In this document: piece by piece, positions 25,701-40,800 of the stretch
Layout: the number at the start of each line of letters is the position of its first letter
How positions within the stretch are numbered: the first letter of the stretch is position 1
DNA from: Chromobotia macracanthus
Lineage: Eukaryota > Chordata > Actinopteri > Cypriniformes > Botiidae
Direction: 5' to 3'
Assembly: GCA_036877525.1 (NCBI GenBank)
Contig: JAZGTH010000002.1
Location: 11,281,501 to 11,345,500 of the forward strand
Length of the DNA stretch: 64,000 nucleotides
Notes under the pieces: generated by a model
Seen by the model: the letters and a program-made list of their open reading frames with translations, nothing else
Database searches by the model: none
What the model was told of the DNA's origin: nothing
Position numbers and translations under genes: made by a program

Positions 25701-27397
25701 TTTCCTGTGAAGGAAAAAAGAAGATATAGAGAGTCATATAGAGAGAGAGAGAAACAGACAGAGAGAAAGATTGAGAGAAACAGAGAGAGAGAGATAAACA
25801 GAGAGAGACAGCAGTCTGCAGGACACTGTGTCTTGAAAAAAATGGTGCAAACTGACTTGCTTTTTGTTTATTGTGGTAACAAAACCTGAATTCTCCTCAT
25901 GCTGCTCTAACTGTTCTGTGTACTGTAAATGTACAGTAATGATCATACTAGTGTTTGTTTCTCACTGTGATAATGGGCTGTCATTATCAGCTGTGTGTGT
26001 GATCTGGTTTAAGTTTAAAGGCTGATGTTACTATGAACTTATTGTCTCATAAGGATCCTTTAGTTCAGATCTTCCAAACAAAAAATATTCCTCATCATCA
26101 GTTCCAGTCATTTTCCAGTCATTATCAGTTCCAGTGAACACAGCTAACAGGGAATGTTCTCTAAAAGTTCTCTCAAAGTTAAGTCAAAAATTCAAGTCAA
26201 GCATTCTTGCAGTAACAGTAGTAGAATGCTTTCAAAAATGTTATGTTAAATTTTAAAAACGTTACAGAATTTAAAAATTAAATAACGTTTCTATAACCAA
26301 GAAATAACATTCAACTTCTTCAAAGGACGTTTGAACATTGTAAAAACTTTCAAAATAAAATTTTTAATGTTTATGTCATTTAGTAGAAACTCAAAAATAA
26401 TCTTTTTTAACATTTTTGGTACTTAATGGAAACGTTTGGGAAACATTCTTACCACCTAAAATTGTTAGCTGGGAACAGTAGTGAAGTGCACGCCAAGTAT
26501 GTGATCTATACTCAGAATTTGTCCTCTGAATTTAAACCCATCCAGTTAGTGCACACACACACACTGGAGTAGTGAGTTGTGAACACACGCACACACACAC
26601 ACTGCAAACCGAAATTAAGTTGTGATAATCGCACAGGTAACACAGCTGTGACAGTAAAAAACAAAGAACACACTCACTCAGTCTATAAAGTATAAAGAGT
26701 CTTTCTTACTCTTGTGCTTTCTGTCTGTGTATGAGAGAGACATTCAGGGTAAAAGTTCTTCAGAAAGTGGATCCAAACCGCCTGCTAACCAGAGTGCCAA
26801 GCCTAACAGGCAGTGACAGCCTTACAGAATGTCTGTATATATGTGTGTTTTGAAATGGCAGACTGCCCCCTCAAATCTCCATTCGCTTTTTTCCACAAAG
26901 GAAAGCAGCCCACACATTTACACTGACGAACCGCTGTTTGGGCCGGCGTTCTGCGTGTATCTATTGGCTCTTGAAAGGCAACAGATATTGCGAGCGCTGT
27001 TATACCATGGGAATAGATAACCTTCAAGTCTACATGGGAAAACACTTTGGAGTGCAGAACTGACACACCAGACATGCTTTAATTTCAGACTCCAGATTCA
27101 CTTTCACTCACGGACGAGAAGCGGATCAGAAGCAGATGAGAGCGGATGAAAAATGGAGAGAGAAAGAGAGTAAGACGGGGAGAGATAAAGGTAGAGGGGT
27201 CACAGCAGGGTTTAGGAAACAGACAGTCACCCCCTAGATGAATGGAATCCACAACACCCACCAATGATAACCATGTGTCCCGGTCAGCGCTTGAGCTGAA
27301 AACAAAATATGAAAAACTAGTCGATCTCACTTAGCAACTAGATTTATTAAAATGGACAGACAGACCCAGCTAACAGGGTATGTTCTTAAAAAGCATC

Positions 27398-27449
<52 letters not shown>

Positions 27450-30400
27450 GTTTTAAAAACATTATTATAATCAAACAATAACGTTAATGAAACATCTAAA
27501 AACGGACGTTTTGAACGTTCCTAGAACTTTCAAAATTTAAAACATTTTTAACACTTAATGGAAACGTTATGGAAATATTCTTAGGCCCTAAAATTGTTAG
27601 TGGGAGAGAAGTTGCGCTTAAATTTCCTTTCAGAAGGGTGTTCTGTTCAAGGCTACCTTGGAAGTTGTGCTTTAACTCACGGCCGCCACTGGACTGCCCA
27701 CAAACCAGATTTTATTAAGTGTGTGTTGTGGTCTGGCTAATTGTCACCTTTAACATCCTCCGCAGGCCTTAGAAGTGTGTTGCAAGTGTGTCTTCTGAGT
27801 CAGGAGTCTGGAGCTTGTCTTAGCTTCTCAAGGACTCTGGTAGCACGCCGTTTATGGGGCACACAATTTGCTGTCTTTTAATCTGTGTGAAAAGACCTTG
27901 AAAATTAAGCTCTTCCTCACATGGCTAATAGTATGACCGTGTTTGTGGTCAAAGAGTTCTTATTTTCGCAGGAAAGCTTCTTTGTACAGTTCTTATTATG
28001 TTTAAAGGCCCCGACTTCACACACACAGCAAAACCACAACCACTCACCCAAAGCATCTGTGACTAAATGGAACAAGAGCAATGGCTCTTCTCAGTGATGA
28101 TAGCTTCTATCGTTCTTTCTGAAACACATAAACAAAAACATATTCCTCTTACATAAGTGGTTTGGACAGACACAGTTCTATTGTGAAATGTCTGTCAGGT
28201 ATTTTGATGTGGAAGGCCAAACATATCCAGGAACCCGTTCTTCAACTCTCTACGCTTCTCCAACTCTCTACGCTTCTCCAACGACTTTTAAAAGACAAGT
28301 CAAACGTCCATGTAAATTAAAACGTTAATTTCAAAAACCAAAGAGTACATAAAGAGTGATTGGGTCTTGAGGTTTGTGTGAAACTGAGCCCTGTGTCAGA
28401 CATTCGCAGAGACGCTCAGACACATACACACAACCGCATAGTGTGTCACAGTTATTCAGATTCACTGTGTGAGATACAGAGATACAGAAAGAGTGAGAGA
28501 GGAGAGGTTAAACGACCTGGGGCATAGCCAACCTAGACAGCAGAGTCCCAGAGAGAGATCTGAACAAGAGATAGTGGTGGGGTCACATGACGGCCAATAT
28601 GAAAAGCTGTGAGTGTGTGTAGGTTTACTTAGCCATATATTGGAGATAAATTACTACCCCAGAAAAGCAAAACCTGACAAATTTCAGCAAAACCTCCTTT
28701 TATGGATGTCCTCATTTGGAAAAATGCTATAAAATATAGATAATAAAGGGTTTGTTATTGTAAAACTACAGAACACAGATTTGTTTTTTGCTCAAGGTTT
28801 AAAGTTTGAGATTTAAACTTTCCCTTGTTGGAGGACACTTAAGAAATCTAATAAGTGTAGCTCATTATGCACTAATTAGGAAGTCTGAAAATCAGGTAAG
28901 CGGACACTAGCCATATAAGTTATTTTTTCAAGTGTTTGTGTGTGTGTGTGTGTGTGAGACACCGTGCCCAGTCATTAACTACATCCTTATTCTGATACAT
29001 AATACCACTATATGTGCCACCCCCATACGCATACACACCCACCTCCCACAGCTGCAACAGGCCATCCGAGTCACGCCTGGTCCCCCAAAGACTTAATCAG
29101 CACCATCTATTATAGAAACAGGAGACTCTAAGCCAGCTTAAGCCAACACAGAGTCCCCTCCTCGCAAACCCAGCGGCCCCACTGAAATTTATGAACAAAG
29201 TCAGAGAGGAAAAGAAAGAAAGTGAGAAAAAAAGAATAGTATTGGGAGTCAAATAAAAGAGCCCCATTGTATGCGTTCCCATGAGGCCTCAGTGCAGCCC
29301 TAATGTGATGGGAGGCAGTGTTGTCCAAAGCAGGAAAACGATGACTAGTTAAATTAATTCAGCTAAGATCAACTTGGCAACAACACTGGATTTACTGCTC
29401 ACAGCTGGTGGAGAGAAAAGTCAAGTTTAGTGCAACCGCAACCGTAGTGCAACTACCTTCTTTCTCACCTGTTCCATCATGCGGTTTTAAACTGTATTAA
29501 CAGGACTGATAGACATTAATGACACAATTTGTCACAAAATGAATCAGCCTGTGACAGGACTCAAAATATGCCATTAAGATTAACTTGCTAAGGCAAGTAA
29601 CACTGTAACTATTTCTCATAATTAGGGAAAGGGATTTAAACAAACCCTTTAACCTTCACAATCAACTTTGGTTTGAGAATAAGTGATCTAGATTTAGAAT
29701 TATACATTTACTTTTACATTGACGCATTTAGCAGATGCTTTCATCCAAATATCTTACAAGGTGAGGAAAACAATAATGCAATATACCGTAGGGTGGGAAT
29801 AACATGAAAAGTGCTGTATAAAGTTACAGAATTACAACATTATAAGTTCCAACAATTGTCTGAGTCAAACAGTTTTCACTTTGTGGAAGATAAAATTAGG
29901 GAAAAATCCCATAGCCTTACAAGACAGTAAGCAACAACCCAACACCCTGGCAACCACTCAAAACATCTTAGCAACTGCTTAGCAACATCCTGGCAACCAT
30001 TCACAACACCCTAGCATCGTGGCAACGAATTTTATATAGACAAGCACCGGTCACATTTTATTAAAAAAGTAAAAATGTAGTTAAATGCTTCCACTCAGCA
30101 ATTTCTGTCTACAAGACTGTATGAGTTTTTTTTTTACTGTAAGTCAGCAACTTGCTTTAAACCTTTATTTAAACCAGCCACTTCAGCTGTTCTAAAATGT
30201 TCACATCATGTGTGGTTTCCCTGTTAAATGTTTTAATAAAAAGCCATGACTTTAATAGAGAATAAAGATTTAACCAAGAACACACTAGAACACTGTTTCA
30301 GCTTCAGTGATTCTATTTTCATTATGCTGTGGTGTCGTGCGAGCTATCGATCGCAGACGGGCAGAATCAGTGCCGCACATATCATTTCAAATGAGCACGG

Positions 30401-33400
30401 TTGCTTTGTGCCCGTGTGTGTTGCCATGGTGTCCGCTTGAACTGCTCTTTGGTTTCATTGGTTGAAATAAAGCGCAATACTTTCCCTTCCCCTGCTGTTC
30501 CATCAACATCGGCAGCGCTCTCAACTTGAGACTCTGCCATTGATTCTTTCTGAAGGTTTCCCACGAAACCAACAGTCTTGTCAGGGCTGTGCCATCCAGT
30601 TCCCCACCACAAAACAGGTGTGAGTGGGTGTATCTGCGGGTGTAATGTTTTTGTAGGCTGTGTATGCGTGTTTGTGTTGTATGAACGATAACAAGTATGC
30701 CAAGTAGTCATGCTTCATTTGAAACAGTCTAATAAATATTCATTTAAAATGGCTGAAAAATACAAAAATACTTATATTAATACCTACGTTTAAACTTAAC
30801 AAAGTTGGTATGATTGGTATTGTGGCGACTGCATCAAACACAATCTGTAACAGATTTGTGTGTGTGTCTGAAAATGCCAAAATGAGTTTCCAAAGATTTA
30901 GTCAGTGTTGGGGTTTGATACTGGTTTGTGATTGGTTGTTGGCAAAAGTTGGAAGAGAGGATTGCTTGTGATTGGTTACTGGCAGTAACAGGAGCAGAGG
31001 ATGGTTTGTGATTGGCTGCTGGCAGTAGTTGGAGGAAAGAATTGTTTGTGATTGGTTGCTGGCCCATCATATCCACATAACACAAAACAATCCTCATTTT
31101 TAATGGAAAACCAGATCTCTGTTTTCCCTAATGCTGCACATTATTAAAGGTCTAATGAAATAATAAAGTGTTTGTTTTTCAAAGCACATAGCCACAAATG
31201 AAACACACACACAAACAGATTCGGAATGAAGTAAACCAAATACTGTTGTAATTTTAGCAGAAGACGTTTGGTTGCCAAATGCATGCTACTACTGGAAGGC
31301 AAACAAACACACATACACAAACCACCATAAAAGCATACACACGCACACACACAACAATAAAACATTCAGGGAAAACAACTACAGCTGTAACCATACAAGA
31401 GAAATGAAATCAGCTTTGAGCTGTTGGACTGGCCTAACTAAACACATCATGTGAATGATATGAAAGCAGTTAATTACGCTAGAAACCCCAATATAGTCCA
31501 ATCCTGAATTACATACACTCACGAAACAGTGTGAAACTGACATCATCACCACACCTAACCCTCTTCCATTAAAAATTCCGCCTTTGTTTACTCACTGTTA
31601 TAAATTTTTATAAAACGTTTTAAACCTCTGTGACTTTTAATGGAACACATACAAAAAAAATGATCAGGAATAGAACCATAAAAGCAGTCCATATGAACCT
31701 CATTAGTGTATGCGCATATTCAAAAGTGATCCATATGAACCTCATTAGTGTATGCGCATATTCAAACGGCACACATCAAGTTTGTTTTCAACACGTGACG
31801 GATTCAGTAGTGCTGGCGCCAATAACAGCAATTCTGGCATGACGTGAGAAGAAAGTCATAGTGGTTTGGGAAGAGACGAGGGTAAATAAATAATTACAGA
31901 ATTTTCATTTTTTACAAGTCACAAACACATGCACGTATATAATTGATACAATATAAGATCCAAACAAGCCTGTGTACCTTCTTTATATAACCCCTGAAAG
32001 CAATAAAATAAACCCTTCAATATAATCCTCACAGAGCTCTCCAGTGTCCTTGCATCGTACTCCAAGCAGCAAACAGAGATATTTACCGTTTCAACCCAAC
32101 TGATTCATTAATACAAAATACATGAATACAATACAAATAAATACCTTTGTGAACGTTAATGAAGACTGAAATTAAACAAGGCGTACATTACAGAAAATAT
32201 GGCTGCAATTCATTCAAACAGCCCAGCTAACACTTTTAGGTTGTGAACGTTTCCATAATGTTTCCATTAGGTAACAAAAATTGTAAAATGGTATTCTGAG
32301 TTCTAGGAACGTTCAAAGTGTCCAGTTTTTAGACATTGTATTTACATTATTGCTTGCTTATGAGAACGTTATTCAAACTTATTTTAATTATGTAATGTTT
32401 CTAAAACGTTTTACTAACAACTTAAGAAAATTCTTTTGAAAATAGGACGACGTTAAGAAAGTTCTACTAAAGTTACTGCAAGAACGGTTTTTAATAACTT
32501 TTAGAGAACTTTTAGAGAACATTAGCCAATGTTTTGAGAATGTTCCCTGAGGGACTGCATTTTTGGAAACATCCCAATGGCTCATTTACAAATTGGCCCT
32601 GCCCTCACCTGCAGAACATTCTTGAAAAGCAACGAACCTCTCTCTGGTTTGGAAAGGTGGGGGTGGACGAGTGACAAAAAGAGAGAGAAAGAGAAGCAAA
32701 AGAAGAAAACAGACAGAAAGAAAGAGCTTAAGAACTTTGGATCCTATTTTTTAATTAAGACCAGGCCCTCTGTGTGTGCGCGTCTGTGTGCAGTTGTGTG
32801 TCTGTCTGCCTGGCTCCATCGTTTGGCGCTGTGTCTCTTTCTCTTTTCCTTGCATTCATTCTGTCGTCTGTCTGTCTATGTTTTATCCCTTATTCCATTT
32901 TGCCATTTTCCGCCCTCTCCGTCTCATGCACAGATTCAGATAAGGAGGCAGCCAGCTGCAGATTGCGGCAGGAAACAGAAGTGCTGGCTGTGTGTATATC
33001 TCTTTCTGTATGTGTGTTGTGTGTTGGTATGCGGGACTTACTCAAAGAGAGTATAAGTTCTTGTTTCTACTGAAACACTGGCTGTGACTCCACATCATCA
33101 TCTGCTTCTAATTCACACTCTCTCGTCTCGGCTCTTTACTTCACCCGGTCTGTGTGGATAGGTGGGTGTGGAGGAGAGGGAGAGACCTGACACGATATAT
33201 TCTTATGATCAGAGGGAGAGTCGGGCTTCGTCTGGCAGGGCGACCAGAACCAGTCTGCACCTCGCTTACACATACCACTGGAGCTATATTAGTGAAGACA
33301 TCTCAGACATGATGGTTTTCATAGGAATGGTAATGATATTTACCCCTAAACGTAATCCTCACAAAACTCTTTTGGGTTATACTTTATTTTAATACTAGAG

Positions 33401-36364
33401 ATTCTACTAACTAAGAGTAACTTGTCAACTAACTCTCATTAGAGTACTGTTAGGTTAAGGGTTGGGTTATGCATTTTGCCAGAAGCTTTTAACCAAAATG
33501 ACTTACAGTGCATTCAAGCTCTACATTTGGTCAATATTTGGTTCTCGTGAATCGAACCCATGACCTTTTTCACTTTTAACTGAGCTACAGGAACACAGGT
33601 TGGTATAATGTCTGTGGGGGGCCATCAAAATAAAGTGTTAGCAGATATGAAGCAGACAGTCAACTAATACTCATGATTGATAGCTGACAAGTAGTTGCTT
33701 ATAGTTAAGTAAGTTATAATAAGTTATTTATAGTTAGTTAAATGTCTAAAGTGGACTATCAAAATGGTGTAACCCACATTTTGCTTTTTTTGGTTTAGTG
33801 TGAAGTATGTCATTTTTAAAATTAAAATACCTCCTCCATCCTAGTTTATTATGCAGAGTCTATAAGCAAGCCCGCCCAGTGATTTGAGTTGGGGACGGGC
33901 CTCTCTTATCACTCGCTGTCTATATGTTATATACCTGTGGGTGTATGTTACGTAGCACTTGTGGGCCTTGATGAAAGGATAAAAAATAAAAAGAGACAGA
34001 GTGAGTGAGAGAGAAAAAGATGACAACATTACTTAGTACATACTTTCCATCAGAAAAAAATGTCACTTCATTGAGTGCACAGCTCTAGCCAGCATTCAGA
34101 GAGCACTGGCTCTCCACACAGCCATACAGTGTGACTCTGAACATGTATGTCTGCTCATACTCTGGCAGCTTGTTCTCATTGCAGTGTGTGTGTGTGTGTG
34201 TGTGCACATGTTGACAGCAGTGTTTCATGGTGTAATGAAATACATTGGAATTGACTGAGTCGGCTGACCTCTTCAGCACAGTGCAGTCGCCTTTATACAC
34301 TCACACATGTAACATTCTATCCATGTTAACGCTCATGATATGACAGCACACGCACACACTTCCATGTATTCTGTCATCAGGCCACATGTACAGTACACAC
34401 AAACGACACAGTCAAGTTAACATTTACCTGTCATCAACCAAATTTATCCAGACACACACGCGCGCACTGGCATATGTGGCATATGTGGCGCACACACACA
34501 TTGGCATATGTGGTTTATGAGGTCTCTCCATAGACGTACAAGCTGTATATTCTATCCTCTAACCCTACTCCGAAACCTAACCCCTCACAGAAAACTGATT
34601 TTTAATTTAAGGAAAATCACTATTTACACTATGCTTTTAAGCAATTTAGTTTACGAGGACACAGGAAGTGTTTACGTTCTTATACAAACATATCATGATA
34701 CACATTTGTGTCCTTGAAAACCACATATTCCCACCCACACATACACACAACACATATATATAAATGTAGATTCTATCCCCTTCCCCTAAACCTAACCCTT
34801 TTGCATTTTTACATTTTCTAAAAGCGATCATTTAGTATGTTTAATAATCCATTTTCCTCGTGCGGAGTGCTGGCTGTTACGGACAATGTAGGTGTGTGTT
34901 ACTTTTACCATCCTTGTGGGGACATTTGGTAACCACAATGGTAGAAAAACAAGAACACACACACACATATTCTCTGGTTATGTTCTAGTCTGAGACCGTG
35001 GCTTGCAGGCAGAGCTGGCACTGTGTATGTGTGAAATCAGACTTTTCTGCACATGATTTACCATGAAATGCTGTGTTTGTTTGGGCTCAGGCTGCATTGG
35101 TTTGTAATTTCTGCCCATGCGTAACAAAGTCAGACGGCTATTCACTCTTACACTGTGGCCTAACTAGATGCGACGTAAGTGAGTGACAAAACGTATGCTC
35201 TCTCTTTTTTTATTTGTAGTTTAGTTCTAACCAGCTGTGACTAACATGTAATAAAACTTTTAGTCAGTTGCTTGGTTTCTTTGTTGCATCATACTGGTAG
35301 TGCCGGCCAGAGTAAAATCTCAGTGGGTCATAATCCATAATTATGTTTTTATTAATATCATAAATATTACAAGTAATAAAATACAACTACGTTCTTCTTT
35401 CAGTTGGCATCACTAAAATACCATCCAGGCTTCAACAACTTCGAACAAATCGAATTAAACCCAAATCAATTTAATTATTCTGTCTGATGTCATATTATTA
35501 TATTATGAGATGTTTAAGTAAGAGTTTCTATTCACATTTTTGGTCAATTTTCTTTTTTGGCCAAACAAATTTAGGTTTGAATAAATATGATTTTTGGCTG
35601 ATATTCGGTGCGTCCCTAACACACAGGTAAAAACAGACTGGAACACATGAACTATACACACACATACACATCAGCTATAACAATCACAAACATACACTCA
35701 GATTCCACAAACACACACCCACATCTACACACGCACACATGAAAGGAAGGCAGTGCAGGAAGGGCAGGGAGGAGATGAAAGGAGAATAAACATCATGATG
35801 AAGATGAGAGAGAGAGAGAGAGAGAGAGGTTGATAACACTGCAGGTTTGGGAGGGGAACGGTCCAGCTGTGTTCCAGATCTGATCTGTGACTATAAGCAG
35901 GAGAACATGACACACATCCCCAGAGTCAGTAATTCTGCCTGCTTCTAATTCTCTCTCTCTCAAACACACACACAGGTCTGCCTGCATGAATGAACAGCAG
36001 CGGTAGGAGTCTGGACTTTTTCCTAGTTTCCTTTGCACATTTATCTTCATATTAAACGTATGGGCTACGCTCAGGTTTCAGCACGGCCTCCAGCAAGAGT
36101 TTGTGAAAAATACAAATCATTCAGAGGGAATTATGCTGTCCGAGGGCATTAAATGAAGGAAAGCCGGTCCTGGAGATAAGAGAGAACTTGGAAGGGCTCT
36201 CTCTCTCTCTCTCTTCATCGCTACACTGGAATGAGCATCATATGGTTTAGATGCTATCAGACGACTCAGGGTCTGATAAACTCTGAGCAGTGGGAGTCTG
36301 TTATCTCTCCCAGTGGGAGAGGCCACTATCTTCAGAATGTGAAAGGATCAATGGAAGAGTGCTG

Positions 36365-36397
<33 letters not shown>

Positions 36398-36813
36398 ACG
36401 TTTGCTTTCTATCATGGCAGGGTCTTTCCACTGACCTCTAGTTTGTAAAATGCGATAATATTTTCTATCCCTATTTTTGCTGTATATTATTTTACAAAAT
36501 ACTTTGATGCAAACTTTGCAGAAAGTCCTGCAGATTTCTGTAATAATTTCTAATTACTGATTTCTACATATCCCTCACCCAGCTAACAGGGAATGTTCTT
36601 AGAACATTGGCTTACATTCTCTAAAAAGTTCTACGTTATCAAAAAAGGTTCTTGCAGTAACATTACTAGCAGTAACATTACTACTCTTAAGTCTTATACT
36701 ATTCTAAGTAGTTAGTGAAACATTAAAAATGTTTGAACAATGTTCTTATAACCAAACCATAACATTAATACAGCGCCTGGACATTGTATTAAAAACTGAC
36801 GGTCTTAAAGCTT

Positions 36814-36847
<34 letters not shown>

Positions 36848-37760
36848 ATTTTTTTTAAAACGCTTTTGTTACTTAATAGAAATATTTGAAAAACATTCTT
36901 AGAACACAAAATTGTTACCTGGGTCAATCTTTGCTGGCAAATATGATTATGCTTTAACTACTAAAAAAGAGTGTTGTACTCTCGGTTGTGCTTAATAAAT
37001 TTGACCATGTTTAAATCCTTTCACTGGAATTCACCAGAAAACCAGTACAGAGAAAGCAAAAAAAAACTCCATCCCCAACACACACATGCACGCACACACA
37101 GACACACACAGACACACACAGACAAACAGACACACACTCACCAGCTTTAATAAATGTGCTGAAGCCTCATGCAGCTCAGCTCATCTCTGCTGTGGTGTTT
37201 GTTCAGAGCTGTGGGGAGTTCTAGCTGACCTCTGAACCCTCTCAACAATGCACCTCTCCTTCTTCACTGTTTATCCATCCCTCCATTCTATATCTCCCTT
37301 AACCCTAGTGACCAGCATAAGTGTTTTCCTCTTTCTGTACTTTTCTTTTTTCTCCTCTTTTTCTCCTCACAGCGTAGAAGCAGCTGGAAGGCTGAGCGAT
37401 AGTTGATTATTTTCCTCTATTTTGGTCTTGTTTTTTGTTTGAAGGGAAAGAATGGCTGAAGACTTCTCTGCTGGTGCTGCCAAGTCAAATGGCACAGTTT
37501 GTTTTTGGACAAGTGTAAAAGAGAGAGAGGGTGTGAGAGAAAATAACATGGGAAATGAGAAACTCTCCAGGATCTTATTAAGCAGATACAGCAGAGGGTC
37601 ACAGTGGTTTGAGATAGAGTGACTGTCAGAATCAAGACAACTGGATAGAGAGATTAAATTAACAGATGAAGAGATTTGTCTGGTGAGCTGGACCAAGCTG
37701 CACCAATGTGCCACAAATGTCAGATGGCAATAATTCACAGACTCCTGCACCTCCTGGAAC

Positions 37761-37801
<41 letters not shown>

Positions 37802-40800
37802 CATTCAACAAAGAAAACCAGAATATGCTTTATATGGATAATCGAAGAGTCCGCTTTGTGTTTGCTCACGTATATATTATTAGCTGGATATTATCAAAAG
37901 GCTTATGATACTTCCCAAAAACAGGGGAACATTTTGTGAGGTACAAATTATCATTTAATCATCCACTGATCATTTATTGAGAAAAAAGAAAATAAAACAC
38001 ATTTTCAGGCCCGATATTGTACCATATTTTTGGAAGGTATCTTACCTCTAAATGTTAATTCAAGCACACAATATATATTTTGCAATTAACTACAGGAAAT
38101 TAACTAATGGAAATCACATGACAACATCACTTCTTAACTTTTAGATGCTGTTTGTCTTGCAGCCAATGCATGCACAATCCAGAATACAGAAAAAAGAATA
38201 AGAGAATAAAAATGAATGATCAGAAATAGTGTAGATAACCTGAGCTGGTACAGATGGGGGCAGTCAAGAGAGAAGAAAAAAATAAGTAGTAGGACAAATA
38301 GAGAGAGAGAAAAGAGAGAGAGAGAGAGAGAGAGAGAACAACCTCTAATAATTGACTAATAAAGACCAAGTGTCATCTTTTGATTGTTGGTTTGAAGTGG
38401 TCAGCTGTGCTTGGCTGCTGTCATCTGTAGTTTTCTTCTCTGATTGGACACTCTAAACTGATTTTGGCTCGCACTGCCCACCGACTGCACCTGTGCCCAT
38501 CTGTGCTTTTCCCATAATGCCTCTGACCACGCTAAAAGAGATGAAATCACTTCCAGCTGTGGAGCACATGTGTCTGCAGCCAGCTATTATTTATTCTGCC
38601 ATCTTCTCTCCCTCTATCCCTCTGTTCTTCTACCTCTCTTTTCTCCCCAGCTAACAGGAAACGTTCTCAGAATGTCTCAGAACGTTTCTCTAAAGTTCTC
38701 AAAAAAGTTCTCAAAAAACTTCTTGCAGTAATGCTTGTGGAACTTTTTGTAATGGCATATATTTCATAAACGTTATTCTTAAGAAGTTAGTGGAATGTTC
38801 AGAAAACATTTCCGAACAACATTTATAATGTTTTTGTTGCTTAATGGAAATGTTAAGAAAATTGTCAGCTCGCTTCCTCGTTCTTCTGCTTTCCTGTCAT
38901 CTGCCTTATTAAAGCTCCTCACCTTTCACAAACGACAACCATTGAGTTCTAACGTGGGAGGCTCGAATGAAAAAAGACAAATATTTAAAAGTAAAAGTTT
39001 AATAAACGGTGTGAGAGAAATGATGCCAGATGCTGTATGTCGACTGACCCAGCAAAACTGGAACAGTTACAGTATGTCAACAAACAAAAGGTCAATTGCT
39101 TCCATGCTCACATGTGTTAATAAAACGGAGTATTTTTCCCTCGCCATTTCGGAACATTAACTGAGAATTAACATACTCTTTTTTTGTTTCCTTTCCTCTC
39201 TTGGTGTTTTTGTCTGTTTATTTTCTCCAACCACTAATGAAATTTTGGAATGCGATGCTTGGGAGAAAGTTAGATGTTCCAGAAGCAGACGGGTTTTCCA
39301 AGCTTTGTTGTGTGCCGAGGGGTTTCAGTGTTTAATTGGGAGACGCATTCAGTCCATCTGGTAGATCGAACACCTTATATCCTGAGAATCACCGTTACTG
39401 AAGAAAAAAATAGAAATATGCTTTTGTTTAGCACAATGAATGCTAAAGGCTGTTCGCACATCAACACATGGTATGTTCTGACACACTCTTGCCATCCTTC
39501 ATTCCAAACACACACACACACACACACAAAACATCAGCCCTTATTATCAGTGCACTCTCACACTCTGTCCATCAAACGAACAAAAATGGAGAGCAGGATG
39601 ATCTAATTCTCTTTCCTGGCTTGCTCTCATCTCATCCACTCCATTCCATTCTTTAATCCCTCTATCCATCATATCCCAGTCATCCTTTCATCTCTCTGTT
39701 TCTCACATGGAATGTGCTTAAGGTTGAAGGAACCTCCTTACTTTTGGAATACCACAGAACCGAGGCAGATGGGTCGTGCACTATAACCTTCTGCTAATCA
39801 GAGCATGCCACCCCTGCTAACAGGGAACATTCTCTCAAAGTTATCAAAAAAAAATTGCAGGTAATGTTAGTAGATCATTTTAAATATATATGTCATATAT
39901 ATGAAAAACATTATTCTTAAGTTGTTAGTGGAATGTTTTAAAAACATTACAGAATTTTAAAAAAGTTTAATATTGTTCTTATAACCAAGCAATAATGTTA
40001 ATACAATGTCTTAAAAACTGGACATTTTGAACACTCCTAGAACTTTTAACAACTTTTTTAAACATTTTTCTTACTTAATAGAAACATTGTTAGCTGGGAC
40101 ACCCCCTGCTGCAGCTGGCATCGCTAAAAAGCTCCCATGGGTGAACGCATACCACAGTACACGGAACCAGAGCACATCTGCACGGGCGGGCAGCACCCCG
40201 ACATGACGTGGCAACTTAAAAAATGAAGACAATAAAACAACACACGCAATATAGAAATAAACGGCCGGCGATTAGGGCCAGCGGGGGGTCGGCTCAGAGC
40301 ACAGATTGCTGGCTGGATGTGAAGTGAGATAGATGGAGTGCATTCGTTCTGATCTGGGGCTGGTTTGATCATGGCCCATTTTGGGATTATCGCACTGGCA
40401 GGGTGACAGAGGTCTGCAGTGTGCTAAGCTGAAAATAGATTGTTTAATAGATTAAATATTGTCCACCCCCCCACACACACACTGACATTACACATGCAAT
40501 AGGAAAAGACTCAAAAGTATGATTTTTAACAGACTACTTTGAACATATAGCAGAAAGACGTGGTACAGTCACACACTCGTGGTCAAAATTAACTGAATTG
40601 TGATTGATTAGAGCCATGTTCAAACTCTTGCTGCCCACGTGAGCACCAGGTCTCAGTATGTTGGAGAATACCCAGCTAACAATTTTAGATTGTAAAAACG
40701 TTTCCCTATGTTTCCAAATGTTTCCATTAGTATCAAAAATGTTAAAAAACATTACGAATTTTATTTTGAAAGTTCTAGGAATGTTCAAAATGTCCAGATT

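Noticed and set aside
30924..31063. CRISPR-like array (regular 40-base repeats)
   Set aside because: Vertebrate nuclear DNA, contiguous diverged units with no unique spacers; a minisatellite.
30834..31097. 87-codon minus-strand frame with a repetitive peptide
   Set aside because: The underlying 40-base repeat is not a multiple of three, so the peptide repeat shifts frame; it is a by-product of the minisatellite.
32577..33056. 159-codon frame in intron 2
   Set aside because: It starts at the edge of an inverted-repeat element and runs through GA-rich and CT-rich low complexity; no domain.
37367..37804. 145-codon minus-strand frame with a leucine/serine-rich start
   Set aside because: The N-terminal part is the translation of a GA microsatellite, and the rest is unrecognised.
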